Of a DNA stretch of 64,000 nucleotides, positions 26,590 through 34,983 are shown piece after piece. A program made the position numbers and the translations under genes. Below the pieces are notes generated by a model. The model made no database searches. It was not told the DNA's origin and saw only the letters and a list, made by a program, of their open reading frames with translations. Source of the DNA: Coriobacteriia bacterium (GTDB taxonomy: Bacteria > Actinomycetota > Coriobacteriia > Coriobacteriales > UMGS124); contig JAGZEG010000006.1 in the NCBI GenBank assembly GCA_018368455.1, positions 1-64,000 on the forward strand, read 5' to 3'. Each line of letters opens with the position of its first letter. Within the stretch, counting starts at the first letter, position 1.

Positions 26590-26691
26590 CTATGCCTCGG
26601 GGCAGCTAATGATGATGCTGGAGATAATGTCGGAGGCGTTCACGGACGGAAGGCTAATGCAGCTCGCCACTCCAAAGAAGTCGACGTGCAT
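26590..26691 (-). CDS. Possible 33-aa peptide
   Basis: A short ORF with a strong AGGGAGG site 8 nt before the ATG. The peptide starts MHVDFFGVASCISLPS and ends in a Ser/Ile-rich stretch with a second Cys (residues 11 and 30). It lies alone between two synthetase genes, about 120 nt from a 25-bp repeat island. No modification or export gene is adjacent. It is supported only by its translation signal. Confidence 0.4.
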   Translation of the reverse strand: MHVDFFGVASCISLPSVNASDIISSIIISCPEA

Positions 26692-26811
26692 AATGGCTGC
26701 CTCCCTTTCGTTGCTCCGTGGCCTGCGGCCTGATGCCGCGACCGATTTGAAGCGGAGTCTAGCGCGACGCTTCCCTCCGTGCAAGTGCCATACCGGCAAC
26801 GCACGAGTATC

Positions 26812-27055
26812 TGGCAAAAAACGCGCGTGGTGCGGCGTGGGCGCGAACGTCGTGGCAAGAATGCGCACTAGTGCGATGCTACAAAAAGCGGGCTGCGGCA
26901 AAAGCCCAGGAAGCCTTTGCCACAGCCCGCCCATCCCGCCCAATTGGCACCACACTCGAGCGCGTTCTTGCCACGACAGCGCCGGCCGTGCCGCACTAGG
27001 ACGCGTTCTTGCCACTGCACCGCAAGAATTACCGCACTCAACGCGATTCTTGCCG
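26812..27055. repeat. Five-copy 25-bp repeat palindrome, family D, 41-bp pitch
   Basis: Forward cores at 26812-26836 and 26853-26877; inverted cores at 26949-26973, 26990-27014 and 27031-27055. Every neighbouring pair is exactly 41 bp apart. The family core is TGGCAAGAAT, about five variable bases, then a CTAGTGCGGT-like half. The 71-bp centre holds the terminator at 26883-26930. The same family recurs at 52476-52720. Confidence 0.85.
26883..26930 (-). terminator. Intrinsic terminator downstream of synthetase copy 2
   Basis: On the minus strand GCGGGCTG and GGCAAA pair with TTTGCC and CAGCCCGC, followed by TTTTTG. It lies about 250 nt past the 27182 stop codon, in the centre of the family D island. 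Confidence 0.7.
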
Positions 27056-27181
27056 ACACACTGCGGGCTGCACCGTGTTGCGAGTTCTCGCCCGCACGCC
27101 CCGAGCCACGCAGTCGTCGGCGCGCTTCCGCCCGCACGCTCCAGGCCGCACGGCACGGCCGCCAAACTGCGCCGCGCGGCC

Positions 27182-28999
27182 TTACGCCTCCCGGTTCTCC
27201 ACGCCGCGCTCGGCATCGGTCGAGCGGATCTCGACGCGGCGGATCTTGCCCGAGAACGTCTTGGGCAGCTCGCTCACGTACTCGACGATGCGCGGGTACT
27301 TGTACGGCGCCGTCTTGCGCTTCACCCACGTCTGCAGCTCACGCGTCAGCTCTTCAGTGCCCTCGAATCCGTCCATGAGCACGATCGTCGCCTTGACGGC
27401 CTTGCCGCGCAGCGGGTCGGGCACGCCGGTAACGGCGCACTCGCGCACGGCCTCGTGCTCGAGCAGCACGCTCTCGATCTCGAACGGCCCGATGCGGTAG
27501 CCCGAGCTCTTGATGACGTCGTCGTCGCGACCCTCGTAGAAGAAGAAGCCGTCCTCGTCGACCCAGGCGACGTCGCCCGTGTGGAACCAGCCGCCGCGGA
27601 ACAGCTTCTCCGTCTTGGCCGGTTCCTTGTAGTACTCGCGCACGATGCCCATGGGCCTCGGGTTGCACTCGATGCAGATCTCGCCGGGCTCGCCGGGGTT
27701 GCAGCGGCTGCCGTCCGGGCGCTGGATCTCGATGTTCGCAAACGGCACCGGCTTGCCCATCGAGCCGGGCTTGGGCGTCGAGCCCAGCAGGTTCGCAACG
27801 ATGACCGGCGTCTCCGTCTGTCCGAAGCCCTCGTAGATGGCCTTGCCGGTGTGCTCGACCCAGAACTGGAACATGTCGGGGTTCAGCGCCTCGCCGGCCG
27901 TCGTAAAGCGGTCGACGCTCGACAGGTCGTACGAGTCGAAGTCGGGGTCGAGCGACAGCATGCGGTACATCGTCGGCGGGCAGCAGAACGTCGTGATGTG
28001 GTAGCGCGCCACGAGCGACAAGATCTCGTTGGCGTGGAAGCGGTCGAAGTCGTAGACGAGCTGGCAGCCCTCCATGAGCCACTGGCCGTAGAACTTGCCC
28101 CACGCCGTCTTGGCCCAGCCGGTGTCGGCGATCGTGAAGTGCACGCCATCCGCCTCGACGCCGTGCCAGTACTTGGCCGTCGTGATGTGGCCGAGCGGGT
28201 AGTCGCACGAGTGCAGCGCCATCTTGGGGTTGCCGCTCGTGCCGCTCGTGAAATACATGAGCATCGGGTCGTCGGCATGCGTGGCAACGCGTTCGAGCTC
28301 GGCAGAGGCCGCGCGCACCCCGGAGTTGAAGTCGAGCCAGCCCGGGCGACGGCACCACGCGGCGAACAGGCCCGCCGTGCCGGAGAGCGCCGGGCCGAAC
28401 TGGGCGGCGTCGCGCTCCGTCGCCTGCGCGCCAGCGCCGTCGAGATCGGGCTGCGCGCCGTTGACGAGGAAGCGCTTGATGTGCTGGAAGCGCGGGCCCT
28501 CGGGCGTGCCCGGCTCGCCGGGGCGCGCGGCATCGGCAGCGAAGACGTTGTCGATGATCTGGGCGATGTCGCCGACCGTCGTCGTGATGATCGCCTTGGC
28601 CTCGCAGGCATCGAGGCGATACTCGACGTCGTGCTCCTTGAGCATGAACGTCGCGGGCACGAGCACGGCGCCGAGCTTGTTGAGCGCCAGCGCGCTCATC
28701 CAGAACTGGTAGTGGCGGCGCAGGATGACGAGCACCTTGTCGCCCTGGCCGATGCCATGCTCGCGCAGGTAGTTCGCTATGCGATTCGACCAGCTCGCCA
28801 GCTCCGAGAAGCGGATGGCGTGCTCCTCGCCCTCGGGGTTGCACCACTGCTGGGCAAGCTTCTCGGGCTCACCGGCACCGATGGCGTCGATGACGTCGTA
28901 GGCATAGTTGAAGTCGTCGGGGCGATGGGCGCGAAACGACGTCACGCGGCCCTCGTAGTCAAACGTCTCGGTGCAGTATCGCTGGTGGATGTTCAGCAT
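27182..28999 (-). CDS. AMP-forming acyl-CoA synthetase (copy 2)
   Basis: A 605-aa ANL-superfamily ligase paralogous to the 23343-25196 gene. Motifs are intact: MYFTSGTSGNPKMA, EGFGQTETPV, FHTGDVAWVDEDGFFFYEGR, VIKSSGYRIGPFE and the catalytic Lys of KTFSGKIRRVEIR. The central region around the acyl pocket differs from copy 1 (VERFTTAGEALNPDMFQFW-type region and a longer insert near 28450-28520), so the two probably prefer different acids. The XRE-cupin regulator gene ends 92 nt upstream, suggesting cotranscription or local control. Confidence 0.92.
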   Translation of the reverse strand: MLNIHQRYCTETFDYEGRVTSFRAHRPDDFNYAYDVIDAIGAGEPEKLAQQWCNPEGEEHAIRFSELASWSNRIANYLREHGIGQGDKVLVILRRHYQFWMSALALNKLGAVLVPATFMLKEHDVEYRLDACEAKAIITTTVGDIAQIIDNVFAADAARPGEPGTPEGPRFQHIKRFLVNGAQPDLDGAGAQATERDAAQFGPALSGTAGLFAAWCRRPGWLDFNSGVRAASAELERVATHADDPMLMYFTSGTSGNPKMALHSCDYPLGHITTAKYWHGVEADGVHFTIADTGWAKTAWGKFYGQWLMEGCQLVYDFDRFHANEILSLVARYHITTFCCPPTMYRMLSLDPDFDSYDLSSVDRFTTAGEALNPDMFQFWVEHTGKAIYEGFGQTETPVIVANLLGSTPKPGSMGKPVPFANIEIQRPDGSRCNPGEPGEICIECNPRPMGIVREYYKEPAKTEKLFRGGWFHTGDVAWVDEDGFFFYEGRDDDVIKSSGYRIGPFEIESVLLEHEAVRECAVTGVPDPLRGKAVKATIVLMDGFEGTEELTRELQTWVKRKTAPYKYPRIVEYVSELPKTFSGKIRRVEIRSTDAERGVENREA

Positions 29000-29091
29000 G
29001 GAAGGTAGCCTCGCTTCATACGATGGGGAGGGACGTGGGGAGGTTGTTTACCGGCGCAGTCGGACGCCCTGGGGAAGGCGCCCGGCCACGC

Positions 29092-29676
29092 CTAGGCAAG
29101 CTGGTCGCCCGGCTCCTTGATGATGATGGCGAGGAACGTGCAGTCCTGACCGCCCGTGGCGATCATGCCGTGCCCGCGCGACGAGTCGTGGATGACGAAG
29201 TCGCCCTCGTTGAGGACCTCCTCGTGGTCCTCGTAGACGAAGCGCAGCGAGCCCTTGATGATGAAGTCGAGCTCCTGGCCCGCATGAAACGAGTGGTGGA
29301 TCGGCTGACGCTGGGCTGCCTCGTCGTAGGGAGCCGTCACGAGCAGCGGCTCGCACAGGCGATCCTTGAAGTAGGGCGCGAGGTGCAGGTAGTTGAGCGT
29401 GGAGCGGCGGCGGATCGTCACGCCGTCACCTGCGCGCATGATGGCGTAGCGGGCCAGACGGGGGCTCTCGCCGGTGAGCAACTCAACCATATCGACGCCG
29501 AGGCGCTCGGCGCACTTCGAGAGGAACGAGAACGACGGATCCTGCTCGCCACTCTCCTGCGCGACGTACTCGGCAAGCGAGCGCTCGGTTACCTGAGCCA
29601 TCTCCTCTTGCGTGATGCCCAGATCCTCGCGCAGCGCGCGGATGCGCCCGGCGACCTCCTTGACGTCAGGGTTCAT
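29092..29676 (-). CDS. XRE-family regulator with C-terminal cupin domain
   Basis: A 194-aa protein. Residues about 8-65 form a helix-turn-helix of the HTH_3 type (RIRALREDLGITQEEMAQVT, VAQESGEQDPSFSFLSKCAE). Residues about 110-190 form a cupin (HHSFHAGQELDFIIKG, EVLNEGDFVIHDSSRGHGM). This pairing typically senses a small ligand in the cupin barrel. It heads the leftward synthetase group and is divergent from the vor operon, so either could be its target. GGGAGGA supports the start at 29676. Confidence 0.88.
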   Translation of the reverse strand: MNPDVKEVAGRIRALREDLGITQEEMAQVTERSLAEYVAQESGEQDPSFSFLSKCAERLGVDMVELLTGESPRLARYAIMRAGDGVTIRRRSTLNYLHLAPYFKDRLCEPLLVTAPYDEAAQRQPIHHSFHAGQELDFIIKGSLRFVYEDHEEVLNEGDFVIHDSSRGHGMIATGGQDCTFLAIIIKEPGDQLA

Positions 29677-29833
29677 GGGGTTCCTCCCTCTCTGCGGGCT
29701 CTGTGGGGGCGGGCGAACGTGAGCAGCCCTCCTATGACGTATTCGGAAAAGCATAGCGCAAACGTTGCATCCCGGTAGGGCCTGCACCATCCCCGCGCAA
29801 TCTGTGCATCCGCGGCCGCGTCGAGCCCCCGCG

Positions 29834-30134
29834 TGCTACGAATCGCCGGGCGTCGTCCTGCAGGCGGCCGCCATCGCGGAGGTCGCGTTGAGCCCCCGCG
29901 TGCTAAGAATCGCCAGTTGGGCGACGCCTCGGGACAGGTGCTGCTAGAAATTGCCAGTCTGGCGACCCTTGTCAGCCCCCGAGCGCCCAAGAAGGGGCCC
30001 AAACGGGTAGTCCGGCACCCCCACGTGGTCACTTTTCGCCCTTATGCGAGGATCCACCAACAAGGACAATCACCCAACTGGCGTTTTTTAGCAAGGGTCG
30101 GCGCGAAACGTCTCCCAACCGCAATTTCCTAGCG
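29834..30134. repeat. Repeat palindrome, family E, 41-bp pitch, with one extra copy
   Basis: Forward cores at 29901-29925 and 29942-29966; inverted cores at 30069-30093 and 30110-30134, both pairs exactly 41 bp apart. Cores begin TGCTAARAA and end near TTGGGCGAC. A further copy at 29834-29858 sits 67 bp upstream and shares the preceding GAGCCCCCGCG with the 29901 copy. The centre contains CCTTGT/ACAAGG as an inverted pair. The island fills the divergent gap between the XRE-cupin and ATPase genes. Confidence 0.82.
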
Positions 30135-30196
30135 CGGAGAGCCGTTACGATAGCTTTGTCCGAAACGCACGCCCAACAACCAGCAGAGGAGGCCCT

Positions 30197-30946
30197 ATGG
30201 AGCAACCCGGAGACGCGGCCTCGAGCCTCGTAGACAGCCCGTTGGCGAGCCCGGGGATCACGGTGCTCGTGGGTCACGCCGGCGTCGGAAAGACAAACCT
30301 GGCGCTCAACCTGGCATTGGCGCAGGCCAGAGCAGGGATGCCGGTCACGCTGGCTGATCTCGACCTCGTGAACCCGTACTTCCGCAGCAGCGACTACATC
30401 GACGCTCTCGAGACGGCGGGCGTGAAGCTCGTCGCGCCGCTGTTCGCGCGGACGTCGCTTGACACGCCGAGCATGGGCGGCGAGCTTGACGGCGCCATCG
30501 CAAGCGCGCAGCTCGGGGACAGCGCGGCCTCGCGGCTCGTCATCGACGTGGGCGGCGACGATCTGGGCGCGACGGCGCTGGGCCGCTACGCCCGTGCGCT
30601 CGATGCCGCCGGCGCGCGGCTCCTCTACGTCGTCAACGCCTTCCGCGCGCTCACTGCCACGCCGCAGGAGGCCGTCGAGGTGCTGCGCGCCATCGAGGGC
30701 AACGCCCGCCTGCAAGCCTGCGGCGTCGTGAACTGCTCGAACCTCGCCGACCAGACGAGCGTCGCTGACGTCGAGCGGGGCCGCTCCTTCGCCCGCGACG
30801 TCGCGGCCCTCGCCGGCCTGCCGCTCGTCGCAACCGTCGTTCCCACCGGCCTCGCAGACACCTACGCGGCCGGCGCCACCGACGTCGAGCCTCTTCACGA
30901 GCCGCTCATCTTTGTGGAGAGATTCGTCCGACCGCCGTGGGAATAG
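30197..30946 (+). CDS. ParA/MinD-like P-loop ATPase of the vor operon
   Basis: A 249-aa cytoplasmic protein. It has a Walker A-type loop GHAGVGKTNLALNLALA (about 27-43), the switch-like ADLDLVNPYFRSSDY and a Walker B strand LVIDVGGDD. This places it with CobQ/MinD/ParA-type NTPases. Such ATPases sometimes accompany 2-oxoacid:ferredoxin oxidoreductase genes, with no settled role; cofactor handling is a guess. GAGGAGG gives the start. The ferredoxin subunit gene begins 81 nt downstream. Confidence 0.8.
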   Translation: MEQPGDAASSLVDSPLASPGITVLVGHAGVGKTNLALNLALAQARAGMPVTLADLDLVNPYFRSSDYIDALETAGVKLVAPLFARTSLDTPSMGGELDGAIASAQLGDSAASRLVIDVGGDDLGATALGRYARALDAAGARLLYVVNAFRALTATPQEAVEVLRAIEGNARLQACGVVNCSNLADQTSVADVERGRSFARDVAALAGLPLVATVVPTGLADTYAAGATDVEPLHEPLIFVERFVRPPWE

Positions 30947-31027
30947 GGCGATTCTCCGTCCCGCGCCACGCAGGGCGCCCCTGCGCCACTAGACTAAAGC
31001 GAACCTTTTTGGAGAGAGGGAGGTTCC

Positions 31028-31234
31028 ATGCCACGCATCGTCGTAGACGACCACTACTGCAAGGGCTGTGGCCTGTGCGTTAACGCATGTCCCCAGCACA
31101 TCGTCGCGCTCGACCCCGACCGCTTGACCGCCAAGGGCTACCATCCCGCCACGCTGACCGACCCCGCACGCTGCACGGGCTGCTCGTCGTGCTTCCTGGT
31201 GTGCCCCGACGTTGCCATTACGGTGGTGAGGTAG
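31028..31234 (+). CDS. vorD: 2-oxoacid:ferredoxin oxidoreductase, ferredoxin-like delta subunit
   Basis: A 68-aa two-cluster ferredoxin. The two [4Fe-4S] motifs are CKGCGLCVNACP and CTGCSSCFLVCP. It passes electrons from the TPP enzyme to external ferredoxin. GGGAGG lies 6 nt upstream. The alpha subunit ATG follows its TAG stop with no gap, showing a coupled operon. The gene order delta-alpha-beta-gamma is typical of VOR/KOR-type enzymes. Confidence 0.88.
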   Translation: MPRIVVDDHYCKGCGLCVNACPQHIVALDPDRLTAKGYHPATLTDPARCTGCSSCFLVCPDVAITVVR

Positions 31235-32443
31235 ATGGCCGATTCCGCAAACGCCCAGAGCGCCGCGCCCATGATCAACACGTGCTCCGCTGGCACCGGC
31301 GTCTCGCCTGTGCCCGAGCAGACCCCGAAGAAAGTCCTCATGAAGGGCAACGAGGTCCTCGCCGAGAGCGCCATCCGCGCCGGCTGCCGCTTCTTCTTCG
31401 GCTACCCCATCACGCCGCAGACCGAGCTTGCCGCCTACATGAGTAAGCGCATGCCCAAGATCGGCGGCACGTACCTGCAGGCTGAGAGCGAGATCTCGGC
31501 CATCAACATGGTGTACGGCGCCGCGTCCGCCGGCGCGCGCGCCATGACGTCGAGCTCGAGCCCGGGCGTCTCGCTCAAGGGCGAGGGCGTCAGCTACATG
31601 GCCGGAGCCAACCTGCCGGGCGTCATCATCAACGTGCAGCGCGGCGGCCCCGGCCTCGGCGGCATCCAGCCGTCGCAGTCCGACTACTGGCAGGCCACGC
31701 GCGCCATGGGCCACGGCGACTTCTTCATGCCCGTTTTCGCGCCGAGCACGGTGCAGGAGATGGCCGACCTCGTCTACCACGCGTTCGACGTGGCCGACGA
31801 GTACCGCACGCCCGTCATGATCCTGGCCGATGGCATGCTCGGCCAGATGATGGAGCCCGTCGTGCTGCCGCCGCAGCGCTCGCTTGACGAGCTGCCCGCC
31901 AAGCCGTGGGCCACGACCGGCACGCACGGCGAGCGCGCCCACAACGTCGTGAACTCGCTCTACCTCACGCCCGACGAGCTCGAGCGCACAAACGTTGAAC
32001 GCTTCGCCCGCTACGAGAAGATCAAGGCTGCCGAGCGCCGCTCCGAGTCGTACCTCGTCGAGGACGCCGACGTCGTCGTCGTGGCGTTCGGCGCCAGCGC
32101 CCGCATCGCCCGCAGCGCCGTCGTGAGCGCCCGCGCCAAGGGCATCCGCGCCGGTCTCGTGCGGCCCATCACGCTGTGGCCGTTCCCGGTAGACGCCATC
32201 GAGAACGCGCTGGGCTGCGGCGCCAAGGCGTTCCTGTCCGTCGAGATGAACATGGGGCAGATGGTCGACGACGTGCGCCTCGCCGTGAGCGGCCGGGCAC
32301 CGGTGAGCTTCTTCGGGCGCACGGGTGGCATCATTCCGACGCCGGCCGAAGTGCTCGCCCACATCGAGCAGGCCGCTCGTGAAGTCGGGGCACCCTGTGG
32401 GACCGCCTCGGATGCCTCGTGCGAGAAGGGAGGCGACCGCTAA
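31235..32443 (+). CDS. vorB: 2-oxoacid:ferredoxin oxidoreductase, alpha subunit
   Basis: A 402-aa subunit with the POR_N and PFOR_II domains. Recognisable stretches are GCRFFFGYPITPQTELA, AESEISAINMVYGAASAGARAMTSSS and VQRGGPGLGGIQPSQSDYW. The conserved domain starts at about residue 33; the first 32 residues are an extension without clear features. It works with beta and gamma subunits to decarboxylate a 2-oxoacid to acyl-CoA with reduction of ferredoxin. The substrate class (branched-chain, 2-oxoglutarate or aryl) cannot be fixed from sequence. Confidence 0.9.
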   Translation: MADSANAQSAAPMINTCSAGTGVSPVPEQTPKKVLMKGNEVLAESAIRAGCRFFFGYPITPQTELAAYMSKRMPKIGGTYLQAESEISAINMVYGAASAGARAMTSSSSPGVSLKGEGVSYMAGANLPGVIINVQRGGPGLGGIQPSQSDYWQATRAMGHGDFFMPVFAPSTVQEMADLVYHAFDVADEYRTPVMILADGMLGQMMEPVVLPPQRSLDELPAKPWATTGTHGERAHNVVNSLYLTPDELERTNVERFARYEKIKAAERRSESYLVEDADVVVVAFGASARIARSAVVSARAKGIRAGLVRPITLWPFPVDAIENALGCGAKAFLSVEMNMGQMVDDVRLAVSGRAPVSFFGRTGGIIPTPAEVLAHIEQAAREVGAPCGTASDASCEKGGDR

Positions 32444-33474
32444 TGGCGAAGGCTGAGAAGACGCTCTCCCCCGAGCAGGCCGCCCTTGTGAACCTGCAGG
32501 ACGGCGAGCGCGTGCTGCAGTGCCGCCCGCAGGGGCTGCTCCCCGTGCAGAACAGCTACTGCCCGGGTTGCCCGCACGGCATCGTGAACCGTCTCGTCGC
32601 CGAGGTGCTCGACGAGCTCGGCGTCACGGGAACGACCGTCGGCGTTGCCCCCGTCGGCTGCGCCGTCACAAGCTACGACTTCTTCTCGTGCGACATGATC
32701 GAGGCCGCTCACGGTCGTGCGCCTGCGGTGGCGACCGCCGTCAAGCGCGTCCATCCCGAAAACGTCGTCTTTGCCTACCAAGGTGACGGCGACCTGGCCT
32801 CCATCGGCATGGCCGAGACCGTGCACGCGGCGACGCGCGGCGAGAAGATTACCGTCATCTTCATCAACAACGCCATCTACGGTATGACCGGCGGTCAGAT
32901 GGCCCCGACGAGCCTGCCGCACCAGGTGACGCAGACGTCGCCGTACGGCCGCGACACCTCGACCGCCGGCTATCCCATCCGCGTCTGCGAGCTGCTCTCG
33001 ACGCTCGACGGCGTGGCGCTGGCGCAGCGCGTCACCGTGGACTCGCCGCGCAACATCCTGGCGGCCAAGCGCGCCATCAAGAAAGCGTTCCAGTACCAGA
33101 TCGACGGCGTGGGCTACTCCATCATCGAGGTCGTGTCGACGTGCCCGACGAACTGGGGCATGACGCCGCAGGACGCCTTTGCGTGGATGCGCGAGAACAT
33201 GCTGCCCTACTACCCGCTCGGCGTGTACAAGGACGTGCAGGCCGCCGGCTTCCGCTCCATCGTCGACGCTGCGCTCGCTCGGGCTCAGGCCTGTCCCATC
33301 GCCAATCCCGAAGGCCTGGCCTACGACGCCGCGAGCGGGGCGACGATCGCCGCGCAGCCCGAGATCCCCGCAGGCGCTTCTGGAACCGGGGCCGTCGTCA
33401 TGACGCCCGAGGGCGCGCCGCGCCAGATCGCGCCCGCGACCGGAAACGCGGCGCCTGCCGAGAGGAGCAACTAG
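32443..33474 (+). CDS. vorA: 2-oxoacid:ferredoxin oxidoreductase, beta subunit (TPP-binding)
   Basis: A 343-aa catalytic subunit. It has the TPP-Mg motif GDGDLASIGMAETV ... FINNAIYGMTGGQ and the cysteine motif YCPGCPHG near the N-terminus, plus GVAPVGCAV. The start overlaps the alpha stop codon as TAATG. A proline- and alanine-rich tail of ~40 residues follows the domain. With VorB and VorC it forms the core enzyme. Confidence 0.92.
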   Translation: MAKAEKTLSPEQAALVNLQDGERVLQCRPQGLLPVQNSYCPGCPHGIVNRLVAEVLDELGVTGTTVGVAPVGCAVTSYDFFSCDMIEAAHGRAPAVATAVKRVHPENVVFAYQGDGDLASIGMAETVHAATRGEKITVIFINNAIYGMTGGQMAPTSLPHQVTQTSPYGRDTSTAGYPIRVCELLSTLDGVALAQRVTVDSPRNILAAKRAIKKAFQYQIDGVGYSIIEVVSTCPTNWGMTPQDAFAWMRENMLPYYPLGVYKDVQAAGFRSIVDAALARAQACPIANPEGLAYDAASGATIAAQPEIPAGASGTGAVVMTPEGAPRQIAPATGNAAPAERSN

Positions 33475-33475
33475 C

Positions 33476-34021
33476 ATGGCCTCCATCAAGATCGTGCTCG
33501 CCGGCTTCGGCGGGCAGGGCGTGCTCTTCGCCGGCAAGCTCATCGCTAACACGGCGCTCATCGAGGATCGCGAGGTCTCGTGGCTGCCGAGCTACGGCCC
33601 CGAGATGCGCGGCGGCACAGCAAACTGCTCCGTCACGATCGCCGACGAGCCTATTGGGTCGCCGCTCGTGACGGCGCCTGACGCGCTCGTCGCGATGAAC
33701 CAGCCGTCGCTCGAGAAGTTCATGCACGCCGTGGAGCCCGGCGGCCTCATCCTCGCCGACACGACGCTCGTGGCGACGCTGCCTGAGACCTCCGAGCTTG
33801 CCGAGGGCGTGCGCGTCATCGGCATCCCCGCGTCGACGATGGCCGAGGAAGGCGGGCTCAAGGGCCTCGCGAACATCATCCTCGTCGGCAAGCTGTGGGA
33901 GCAGACGAAGTTCTGCAGCCGAGAGGCGCTCGACGCGGCGCTTGCCGGGTGCGTCCCGCCCCGTAAGGCACACCTGCTCGAGCCCAACAAGCGCGCGCTG
34001 CAGCTCGGCATCGACGCGTAG
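33476..34021 (+). CDS. vorC: 2-oxoacid:ferredoxin oxidoreductase, gamma subunit
   Basis: A 181-aa POR-type gamma domain with the hallmark IVLAGFGGQGVLFAGKLIA at the N-terminus and SYGPEMRGGTANCSVTI. It completes the oxidoreductase and probably helps bind CoA. It starts one base after the beta stop codon and is followed 64 nt later by a strong terminator, ending the operon. Confidence 0.93.
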   Translation: MASIKIVLAGFGGQGVLFAGKLIANTALIEDREVSWLPSYGPEMRGGTANCSVTIADEPIGSPLVTAPDALVAMNQPSLEKFMHAVEPGGLILADTTLVATLPETSELAEGVRVIGIPASTMAEEGGLKGLANIILVGKLWEQTKFCSREALDAALAGCVPPRKAHLLEPNKRALQLGIDA

Positions 34022-34084
34022 GAGACGCTGCGCACGAGGGGCGCCACGTGCAGGAGCAACCACGCAGGTAGACATACGCACGAG

Positions 34085-34129
34085 CCCGCGGGCCCGCTTT
34101 CCCTGAAGGAAGGCGGGCCCGCGGTTTTT
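34085..34129 (+). terminator. Intrinsic terminator of the vor operon
   Basis: CCGCGGGCCCGC-TTTCC pairs with GGAAG-GCGGGCCCGCGG around CTGAA, followed by TTTTTG. Confidence 0.9.
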
Positions 34130-34348
34130 GTTATGAGAGGCGCGAAGACCCAGGCGCCTGGCATCCGTGGGAGGACGCGCGGGGCGCAAGTAAACACTGG
34201 GGGTACCTGCAGGGGCAGCGTGCATAGGACGCGAGGTCGAGCGACGGGATACCCGGACCGCCAGCAGCGCGGGGTGCCTGCAACGCTGGGATATCCGCAG
34301 GATGCGCGGGGTACCGCGGGGCTTTCCCGGAGCCGCCCTCCGTGGCGC

Positions 34349-34696
34349 GATTTGCGGTTGTGCGAGGCTCTGCTCCGAGAAGACGCTGAGGTACCCGCGG
34401 ACGTACGGAGCACCGCGAGGCCTCCCCAGGCCCGCCCTCCGTGGGCGCGATTTGCGGTTGTGCGAGGTCTTGTTCCAGGCGCGTCTCAAAAAGGGCGCGA
34501 TTTGCGGCTCTGCAAGGTTTGTGCCGCACTCGCAAACCGTGCGAGAAAGACGCTCCTGAGAAAACCGCAGGTCAGAGCCGCGCACCTGCGATGGGCCACT
34601 CGCACGCAGCCCCAAAACACGGCGCAAATGTCGCACAGCCGTAAATCGTGCCCATTTTCGGAAGCCCCACGCGCAAAAGCTCGCACAACCGAAAAT
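34349..34696. repeat. Five-copy 25-bp repeat palindrome, family 1, 49-50-bp pitch
   Basis: Cores at 34349-34373, 34449-34473 and 34499-34523 read GATTTGCGGTTGTGCGAGG or close variants, 100 and 50 bp apart. Inverted cores lie at 34623-34647 and 34672-34696, 49 bp apart. GGGCGC flanks the outer side of most copies. The centre holds the hairpin CGCAGGT/ACCTGCG. It lies between the convergent vorC and bioY genes. Confidence 0.82.
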
Positions 34697-34751
34697 AGCG
34701 CCCAGGGTGGGGATCCGCAGACAGCGAAAGAAATGGCTGTGACGGCAGTCC

Positions 34752-34983
34752 CTCGATGACACCCGGGACGCAAGCCGGAAACGTCCCAGCGGCACTGGCG
34801 GCAATAGCTGAGGCGGTAGCCTAGCAATAGTGCCCGGAACGCGAGCCAGAAAATGCTTCGGCGGCACTGGCAGAGGCGGCAGGCCAGCAGTGGCACTCGG
34901 GGCGCGAGCAGGGAAACGTCCCGGCAGCGCTGGCAACGGCAGAAAGTTGGCGACAGAGCCCGAAGCGCAAGCCCGCGAGCTCC
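34752..34983. repeat. Imperfect ~65-75-bp tandem repeat after bioY
   Basis: About 3.3 degenerate units. Each starts CCCGGRACGCRAGC or similar (about 34752, 34831, 34895 and 34959) and contains GCGGCACTGGC. It runs up to the bioY stop codon. The minus-strand frame gives a repetitive Pro/Leu peptide with no start signal, so coding is unlikely. Confidence 0.55.

Noticed and set aside
26812..27055. CRISPR array
   Set aside because: Regular spacing is present, but copies are few, mirrored in orientation, degenerate, and the spacers are short and partly conserved. No cas genes are in the window.
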